A stretch of DNA of 64,000 nucleotides, from assembly GCA_028386065.3 (NCBI GenBank), contig JAKUCV010003294.1, positions 1 to 64,000 on the forward strand. The letters are read 5' to 3'. The position numbers and the translations under genes were made by a program. This DNA comes from Turnera subulata. Its lineage: Eukaryota; Streptophyta; Magnoliopsida; Malpighiales; Passifloraceae. Positions 57,106 to 64,000 of the stretch are shown in pieces (position 1 is the first letter of the stretch; each line of letters starts with the position of its first letter). The notes beneath the pieces were generated by a model. It made no database searches and was not told the DNA's origin. It worked only from the letters and a program-made list of their open reading frames with translations.

Positions 57106-58328
57106 CATGGTGTGATGAGTTCTTTGGACAAGTCGCAGTTCGTTTTGGAAAGTTTGTGAAGCTTCATAATAGCCTGGAGGGCAGCAACAATTTGGAGGTT
57201 GCCAAAGTAGTGGTCCTTACCACACTCAAAGATTCTATTCACCGTTCTTTTAAGGCTTTGATTGGCAATAGGACGTATAATATATCTGTTATAGAGGTCC
57301 AGTCATCTTGTCCGATGGAGAATGATGATGTCGATGGTGCGAGATTCCAGCTATCAGGTGAGAACCGTAAGTCTGTCTCTGTTGGTTGTTCTCTTAAGAA
57401 CTCCGGTGACCGGCAGTGCAGTTCATCGAATGGAGAAGATAATCAGATATCACCAGATCCCTTTGGAATCATGGACGTACACCACGAAGTATCTCAATAA
57501 AGGGAAAGGAGTGTGGTTATTCCGCAGAACTGTTCGGGACAATCAACGCATGGGGTGCAGCTATTTAATGATCATGGAAACATTCGTTGTTGACATGCAG
57601 AGTCTCAGGATTTGGAACAACATGCAAAGTCTCAGGATTTGGTTCAATCCCCTAAGACGGCGCAGTTGTCAGTTGGTGGTGGTTTTAATAATAAAGGGGT
57701 GCACATATCAGAATATGGTGTGGGAAATATGGTTGCCGGGTCATATGCTATTGGGCCTCTTGTACCCAATGATAATAGCCTACAGAGGAATAGTTATAAT
57801 GGTGAGGAGGTGGACTCTCATGTGGTTTCTGAGAAAGAATTTGAGCCGACTTGTAGGCTTACTAAATCAAGTAGTCTTATGCGAGGGGAAGACCCTAATT
57901 CGTCCAAAAAGGAGGGTGAGGAGTCTACATCAGATAATAGGGAACCAGTTGCTTCTGTGAATGAAGAGAGAGCTATTAAACTCTTAGAAGGAAAGTTCTT
58001 GAGAATTCTGGAGAGGGCTAGGTTGAACCGATGTTCGAGAATTAAGAGGATTAAAAAGATTACTGCTACAGGAAGTGTTAAATCTTTACATTCCGGGGAT
58101 AGCTCCACGCAAGATGATGACATTAATGTTGGTAATGGCAGCTTTTTAGCAATAGGTGCAGAGAATAATACAGAATCTTTCATATCTATTGAAGCCAACA
58201 AAACTTTGGAGGTGGGCAGGGAGTTGGGATTGGAGGTGGGCGAAAACGCGGAGGATCTTTTGAATGTTGTGAAGGGCTTGGTGGAGATGGAAAGTGTAGA
58301 ATGGTCAGCATCTAAAGTGGATGAATAA
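57106..58328 (+). pseudogene. LINE ORF1, second piece
   Basis: Directly continues the DUF4283 region cut at 55249 (CDEFFGQVAVRFGKFVKL, AKVVVLTTLKDSIHRSFKALI, YNISVIEV) to 57500. At least one further frameshift separates it from the open 238-codon frame 57612-58328, which is Ser/Glu-rich with a basic patch (ERARLNRCSRIKRIKK), typical of ORF1 C-termini. A short repeat AGTCTCAGGATTTGGA at 57600-57640 lies at the frame break. Confidence 0.75.
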
Positions 58329-58374
58329 GGTGATCTTATGCCTAAGAAAATTAGTGAGTTGGTGATTAAAGTAT

Positions 58375-58900
58375 CTATGTGAGTAGTCCTCCTATGAGAG
58401 TTGGGTGGAATCGTGTGAAGTTTGCAATGGTCTGGGGTCGTTGGGAGTGGTTGCTAATGGTAATTCACGTGGAATTTCAATGCCCTGGGATGTTTGCTTT
58501 GTTTTTTTCTGTATTAGAAGCTGGAGTCACAGTAACTATGACTGGATAATTGTGGAGGGTATTATTTGTTGGGGGTGCATAGTGTGGCTTTGTGTGGTGT
58601 CAATGGGCCGGCTTTGGCTAGCTGAGGATCAAATCAGTTTGTGGGAAGATGTTCATAATCAGATGCAAGCTTTCTCATCCCACCATTGGTTGGTAACAAT
58701 GAAACCTTATCACTTGGGATCTTTTGAGTGGAAGAATGAGTATTAGAGGTGCCAGGACCTTATCAGATTTTATCAAGCGATGGAAATATGTGAAGTGTTG
58801 CGTACTACTTCTTGGATAAAAATCAAACAGTCGACTTTCCCGTATAACCTTTATGATCTTCTTACTTGTGTTGATAGCATCAAAATGTAGCATGGTATCA
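58375..58900 (+). pseudogene. LINE ORF2 endonuclease fragment
   Basis: 58405-58746 reads ANGNSRGISMPWD, DWIIVEGIICWGC and LWEDVHNQMQAFSSHHWLV, matching the apurinic-type endonuclease domain at the start of plant LINE ORF2. It follows ORF1 in the expected order on the same strand. Frame breaks are frequent, and similarity fades by about 58900, before the second MULE. Confidence 0.7.
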
Positions 58901-59046
58901 CCTGCAGACTTCCAAATATATAGCTATGGCTCTTGTTTTTTGGCCTGTTGGTTGGTAATGCGTAACGTAGTCTTGTGCTGGATCTACTGGTGAGTTGATG
59001 GAGTAGTCCTACTACTCAGGTCATCTTTTTGTTGGCCTTTTTTTGG

Positions 59047-60487
59047 TTAAAAAGTTTTTTTTTCCCTACACTTTGTTGATATCATAATTGTTATCCCTCT
59101 ATTTTTATTTTCACTTATGTTGTCCCTGAGTTCATCAGAAACCAGGACACCTTGTCCATTTTCCAGGGAATTGCCGGTTGATTCACCAGGAAATGGCACG
59201 TGTCAACGGGGTCACAAGTTTTGATTTGTTTAATAGTTTTATAATTATAATTACTTGTTTTGTTCAATTTTCCGATTTATCTCGCTCCCATTCAATTCAT
59301 CGTCTTAAGCATTAATCCCAACTCCCCAAAGCATCATCTGAAAAAAAAAAAAACCCCGCAAACACAATTAACTTCAAAACCTTTGAGGCATTTTCGTGGG
59401 GAATCCCCTAAGTCGTTTAACTGTCGGCTCGTGGAGGCTGGAGCAGTAGCTAAAAACCACAAAACGCACAGAAGGTGAGCGAGAGCTTGGTGAGGCTCTA
59501 GCAGTTGCAGGCAAAGGCCGCCACGCCTTGGTCGGTGTTCTTGGTCGCAGCCACGGTGCTTGAGGAGGGCAAGGTTGCAGCAGCAGATCGCGATCTCAAC
59601 CAGATCGTCATCGTCGAGGCTGACCCACCTTCTGCTCACGATTCTCAAGCTCTTTTGCCAAAAAGATGGAAGCAAGGGGTTCTACAAATCCGGTCAAGGC
59701 TGTCGGAGTGCATGGATCCGGCGAGGTTCTTGATGCTATGGGAGAATAGGTTGTTTCTTCTAGCAGAAAGCCCTTGCTTGATACCATCTGGGTTGAGACT
59801 GAGTGCCATTTATCCACCAAAGGTTGTTGATTTTCGATGGTGTTTAGGATTTTAATGGATTGAGTAATGATGGGTTTTTTTTAGTTGATGGGTTCGATTG
59901 GGGAGCAATTCAATGAGGTGGATAGGAATTTGGGTGGATTTGTGTTCTGTTTAGGTGTTAAGGATCTGGAGTTTATGCCATTGATATTTTTGATTCCGTA
60001 TCGGAATTGTGTTCTGTTTTGGGTATTAATGACTTTTGAGTTTTGGGAAGAAGAAGACTACTAGAAAGAATATGCATTTTAGGGGAAATTCTTTTGGGTA
60101 GATTATTTAGTCAGGAAACGATTCTATCTTGTGTGTGTTTCTTAGCTTTCGTTTGTAAGATTGATAAAAAGAAAAAGTTTTCGTTTGGAAGAAGATGATA
60201 CGAGGGATTGGGACAGTGCTGAGACGAGGAAGAAGGGTGAGATAAATATAAAAATATATATTAAAAAAATAGTAAAAAATAAATTCATAAAAATTATTAA
60301 ACAAATCAAAACTTGTGGATCATATCTGGCACATGTCAATTGCTAGTGAATAACCGGCAATTGCCTCGAAAATGGACAATATGTCCCGGTTTCTCATGAA
60401 TTTAGGGACAATTTGAGTGAAAATAAAAGTCGAAGGACAATAACAGTGAAATTAATAAAGTGGAGGGATATAAAAAATTATTTAACC
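59047..60487. mobile_element. Second MULE, older, non-autonomous (1441 bp)
   Basis: Terminal inverted repeats of about 190 bp start GGTTAAAAAG at 59047 and, on the other strand, GGTTAAATAATTTTTT at 60487. Matching inner blocks include TTGTCCATTTTC, TTGCCGGTT and CACAAGTTTTGATTTGTTTA. The repeats differ at many positions, so it is older than the Pack-MULE at 42791, whose ends it resembles. Flanks are T8 on both sides, compatible with a target duplication but uninformative. The interior (59260-60290) includes a GC-richer block at 59440-59720 with an open frame 59505-59855 that could be captured gene sequence; no family is recognised. Confidence 0.75.
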
Positions 60488-60629
60488 TTTTTTTTGTATT
60501 CGTCTTTATACTTAATAAAATTCTTCGATTTAATTCTTAGGTCCCAGCTAGTATTAGTAGTTTAATTCTTCCACTTAAGCATAATAATCACAGTTTAGAT
60601 TTTTTTTTAAATTCCACTTTCAATTTTTC

Positions 60630-61320
60630 GATTCCTAAAACATCCAATCCTGAGCTATGCTCCCAGTTTCAACCCATTAGTCTCTGCAATGTCTTCTACA
60701 AGTCCTAGTGAATAGGTTGAAAATCTATCTTCCTTCCATCATCAATTGTAATCAAAGTGCCTCTGTTTATAGTCGTTTAATCACAAATAATGTGCTCTTA
60801 GCATTCAAAATTTTGCGTGAAAGGAGGATAGGGAGGCGAGGGATAGTAGGGCTTAAAATGGACATGGAGGAGTGACTTAAAATGGCTTATAATAGAGTGG
60901 AATGGTCTTTTTTTTGGAGAGAATAATGAAAAAGCTAGGTTTTTGTGAGAGATGGATTGGCCTTATTATGAATTGTGTTACTTATGTTTCGTATTCTGTG
61001 TTGATTAACGGTGTTTCGAGCTCTAGTTTCAGGCCCTCACGAGGACTCCGGCAAGGGGATCCCCTTTCCCCTACCTCTTCCTCCTATGTGCAGAAGGTTT
61101 CTCAGCTTCGATCAAGAATGCTAAAACCCGAGGCCTGCTCCATGGTGTACAGGTGGCCAAGAATGCTCCCCTTATAAATCATCTCTTCTTTGCTGATGAT
61201 TGTCTGTTGTTCTCCAGAGCCAAAGTCAATGAGGTGGATACTCTAGTAAGAATAATAAAAGAATATTAGGAAGCTTCAGGCCAACGAACAAATTTCGACA
61301 AATCGTCCCTAAGCCGAAGC
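60630..61320 (+). pseudogene. LINE reverse transcriptase remnant
   Basis: RT motifs are spread over frames broken by indels: SLCNVFYK-like start near 60680, then VGLKMDMEE with a stop and MAYNRVEW (the RT block with the first catalytic Asp), GFCERWIGLIMNCV, GLRQGDPLSP near 61045 and FFADDCLLFSRAK near 61190 (catalytic pair kept). It may be the rest of the LINE at 54900-58900, separated by the MULE insertion, but the middle of ORF2 is missing. Confidence 0.8.
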
Positions 61321-61560
61321 TTCATGCAGTTCCCTTTTGTTCTAATTTATAATGTGAGAGAGGGTTAGGGTTTTGAAGGTTAGAAGCAAGCACGTGTAAC
61401 TAAATAATGATGATGGGAAATTAATTCTCATTCGGTATTATTATCTCTGTTTTATCCTTTTTTACGAAAATCATTGTCAAGGAAATAATTACCTTTTAAA
61501 TTGTATATTAATTTTTTTGAGGATTAATTTGTGCAGATTTAATTTTAAAGTTTAAGTGAT
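61321..61560. other. Short AT-rich spacer
   Basis: Non-coding DNA between two LINE fragments, with no termini or repeats seen. Confidence 0.4.
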
Positions 61561-61564
61561 TTCA

Positions 61565-62095
61565 TGAGTGGGAGAAAGAAGACATCATAGAATGGCGGTG
61601 ATACATACTTTCTCCCTTGTAACTATCTCGGGCTTCCCCTCGGAGCAAGCATGTATAAGGTCGCAAATTGGAACCCCATCATCGACAAGCTTAAGAGAAA
61701 ACTTCAATCTCAGAAATCCAAATTTCTTTCTATCGCGGTGGCTCGAATCCGGTCAATTCTTTCCTCCTTTCATTTTATTTTTTATCAGTATTTAACAAAA
61801 TACATATTTCTGTTGGAAAAAAATTGTCATGTTACAAAGAGAATTCTTAATGGAATGGAATTTCGGACCGCAAGAAGACCTGTCTTATCGCCTGGTCAAG
61901 GATCGCTAAACCCAAAGAACTAGGTGGGCTTGGAATCGAGTCCATATTAGCCAAGAACCAGAGCCTGCTATTCAAATAGTATTGGAAGTACCTCAATCTC
62001 CTGGGACTGATTGCTTATCAAATGCAAATGTGAAGTCCCTTCTAGTTCGCTCATGCCTTCCTTTAACTTAGGGAAGTCCTCTACAATTCCACGTC
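61565..62095 (+). pseudogene. LINE ORF2 fragment, relative of 47822-49984
   Basis: Matches the thumb region of the LINE at 47822: NYLGLPLGASMYKVANWN, PIIDKLKRKLQSQKSKFLS, RIRSILSS, then LGGLGIES-like and CKCEVPSSSL-like blocks in other frames. Several stops and indels. It covers roughly the 48545-49030 equivalent only, so it is an internal fragment. Confidence 0.8.
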
Positions 62096-62620
62096 TTTTT
62101 AGTGAAAGAACGGTTTGATCATGTTCATCTTTTCACTTATAAAGTTGCTTTTTCACTCTCGCAATGAGGTCATAGACAAATGTCCAAGGTTTCTGATTGT
62201 TTGCTTAGCCGTGATTCATTGCGGCAACTCAGTCTAGTCCATTGCAAAGTTGTGGCTCTGGCAGGGCAGATTTGCATAAAGTCTCTGCAGATGGCCTACT
62301 AATTAATCACATTCCTTCAATTTGTTCAGGATTCCTTATGTGACTTGGAATACCATATAATGTTGGATCAATAGAATTCTAGCGTGGAATGCCATATAAT
62401 GTTGGATCAATATATAGAATTCTAGCGTGAACATTGCTGATGATAATTGGTTATAACCGGAGGGATTCGATTGTAATTATTGGAGGGGCGGATATTGTGT
62501 TATTGGATTTGCAGGTTCGGAGTGCAACTGTCCATGAGGCAATCAGGCAAGTATTTCTTTTGGGGTGCATAAGAGATGCTGCAGCCTCCAACTTAAAGGA
62601 ATAGAAAGTTGATGCTATTG
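62096..62620. other. Intergenic, with a ~50 bp local duplication
   Basis: At 62345-62430 the sequence CATATAATGTTGGATCAATA followed by TAGAATTCTAGCGTG occurs twice in tandem, the second copy with a 4 bp expansion. No gene is recognised elsewhere in the stretch. Confidence 0.5.
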
Positions 62621-62670
62621 CTACTTTTTTTTTTTTTGATAATCAAGTTTTATTAAGGAGCAAGATCAAA
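62621..62670 (-). repeat. 3' end of a minus-strand non-LTR element
   Basis: The plus strand has a 15-T run followed by GATAATCAAGTTTTATTAAGG. Read on the minus strand this is AATAAAACTTGATTATC and a poly-A tail, the usual end of plant LINEs. The body would lie at 62670 and beyond but is not recognisable, so this is either a very short copy or a decayed one. Confidence 0.5.
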
Positions 62671-62924
62671 GATTATTGATAGTCATGGAGGCCATGACCA
62701 CCGTTATTACCTACAATAAAATAGTATGCACTGAACACTGATCACCAACAAAATGCAACCTAATTAATGCAATTGCTATACTGAATAACCTCTATTGCTT
62801 TGCGATGAGATGGTTATATATTAGCAGGGATTCAATGATGTGGCCATCAAGAATTGAACGTTTGCCTTTTCGTTTTCGTCTCTTGGCGGTCTTCTTCTAG
62901 TTTATCTCTTTACATTCTTTGAGA

Positions 62925-63172
62925 AGTTTCATTTTAAACGTATGTATTATCTCTCCAAATTGACGATGATTAATAAAGAAAACATCTTATAGTCAAGATC
63001 CTATTCATAAGGACAAGTAACACAATCTTATTCCAAAAGAACCAAAAAAAAAAGTTTTTGAGAAGTTTCATTCTAAACGTATGTATTATCTCTCCAAATT
63101 GACGATGATTAATAAAGAAAACATCTTATAGTCAAGATCTTAGTAACACAATCTTATTCCAAAAGAACCAAA
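62925..63172. repeat. Tandem duplication of about 115-130 bp
   Basis: The segment from TGAGAAGTTTCATT to CCAAAAGAACC(A)n occurs at about 62928-63051 and again at 63058-63181. The first copy has 16 extra bases (near CCTATTCATAAGGACAAG). Each copy ends in a poly-A run. It lies downstream of the F-box gene's stop and may be part of its 3' flank. Confidence 0.8.
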
Positions 63173-63253
63173 AAAAAAAAAACAACATGGAACATTGCAA
63201 AACGGATAGAAGATCGATCAGGATGATTTTGACGCATTGCTCAAGAAAATTAA

Positions 63254-64000
63254 TCAATCAAAGGGAAGAACTTTGGTTAGATCTTGTGGGAAAGCAGGAA
63301 CCTCCGTGTACAAGTGAGCCCGACAAAGATTGAAACAACTTTTCCCATCCTCGGGAAAACTAAACTCACTTAACTCCGTGAACTTCTTATTCTTGAAGTT
63401 ATAACTGTAGATTATGTCATACACATCTAGCACAGCAAACGAGTCATCCTCATTTTCCTCTCTAACAACAAACATCACCCTAACGCAAAAAATAGAATAC
63501 AGGTCGCCCTCAATCTTGTACTTGAGAGACCATTGTGTGCAGTCTATCCCCATCTCATACACATCAAACAACACCCTTCCCGTCGCATCAGTCCGCGGAT
63601 CAGCAGACACAACCCCGTACAAGCGGCCTCTAGATTCACCAAAATATTTATCAAAATATATATGGCCTGAGTCTCCGGGTACTATAAATTCCTTGACTTG
63701 TTCTTTTCCAACATCGAAGCAATAACCACGACAGCAGGTTATGAAATATACCGCACCATTTAGAGGGACCGGATCTTGGAATTGACACATCGTAAGACCC
63801 CTTATAAGGGTTGTAATGAGAGTATTAGAGACCCTCCACGAACCCGTTTGTGATGAGTAAATCACAGCCTTATATTCTGATTTTCCGGTCAAATAACACT
63901 TTCGTATCCCAACGATTTTATAACTGGGGGATATGAGAGGATCATAAACTAAAAATGGATCAAAAAAGCTACTGTCCTCATCAACCGGAGGACATTTTCT
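63254..64000 (-). CDS. F-box-associated protein, C-terminal part
   Basis: The only ordinary host gene seen. The frame is open from the window edge (64000) to the stop at 63254, about 248 codons. The 5' end with the F-box itself is outside, so no start is visible; TTG at 63892 is internal. The pattern fits plant F-box-associated domains: FDPFLVYDPLISPSYKIVGI, KAVIYSSQTGSWRVSNTL, LNGAVYFITCCRGYCFDVG, and a C-terminal block with WSLKYKIEGDL. Such proteins are substrate adaptors of SCF ubiquitin ligases. No stop or frameshift is visible. No introns are apparent in the part seen. The substrate cannot be inferred. Confidence 0.8.
   Translation of the reverse strand, partial: RKCPPVDEDSSFFDPFLVYDPLISPSYKIVGIRKCYLTGKSEYKAVIYSSQTGSWRVSNTLITTLIRGLTMCQFQDPVPLNGAVYFITCCRGYCFDVGKEQVKEFIVPGDSGHIYFDKYFGESRGRLYGVVSADPRTDATGRVLFDVYEMGIDCTQWSLKYKIEGDLYSIFCVRVMFVVREENEDDSFAVLDVYDIIYSYNFKNKKFTELSEFSFPEDGKSCFNLCRAHLYTEVPAFPQDLTKVLPFD

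Noticed and set aside
59505..59855. 116 aa ORF in the second MULE
   Set aside because: Kept only as possible captured sequence; no family resemblance, and competing frames exist, so it is not called as a CDS.

Overview
The window is nuclear DNA of a flowering plant, very probably a eudicot. It is almost entirely nested retrotransposons with plant-type families: Tekay-like Ty3/Gypsy chromoviruses, Copia elements with plant initiator-Met-type primer sites, L1-type LINEs with zf-RVT and RNase H domains, a Cassandra-type LTR carrying 5S rRNA sequence, a tRNA-derived SINE, a hAT-type MITE and Mutator-like elements. Only one ordinary host gene is convincing: an F-box-type protein at the right edge (63254-64000, minus, partial). 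The species cannot be told from sequence alone. The density and depth of nesting suggest pericentromeric or other heterochromatic DNA.

Layout. 1-3803: minus-strand Copia element A (decayed gag, primer site, 1.57 kb LTR with an array of ATCGAT-centred palindromes). 3804-20139: rearranged pieces of one large Gypsy LTR family in both orientations. They include a 1.4 kb inverted duplication, a Gypsy gag-pol pseudogene (B) stopping after RNase H, a hAT MITE, a Cassandra fragment, a 3' LTR (C) and a SINE. 20140-46286: one old Gypsy element (E) split by at least four later insertions. These are LTR C at its left end, a complete 9.5 kb Copia (F, itself carrying a solo LTR), a complete 10.3 kb Gypsy (D), and a 1.86 kb Pack-MULE holding fragments of two host genes. 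46287-50145: AT-rich DNA, a truncated Gypsy LTR and a 5'-truncated LINE with a 720-codon open frame. 50146-63250: decayed LINEs on both strands, a 1.86 kb mini-Copia with one protease-like ORF, a second MULE and small local duplications. 63254-64000: F-box gene.

Most retroelement genes are dead, with stops, frameshifts and lost catalytic residues. The open frames with the best claim to interest are the LINE RT (47822-49984), the mini-Copia ORF (55729-56658), the chimeric Pack-MULE ORF (43346-43789) and the F-box gene. Element boundaries rest on LTR termini, primer sites, polypurine tracts and target-site duplications (TSDs) read directly from the sequence. Family names rest on motif recognition, not on a database search.
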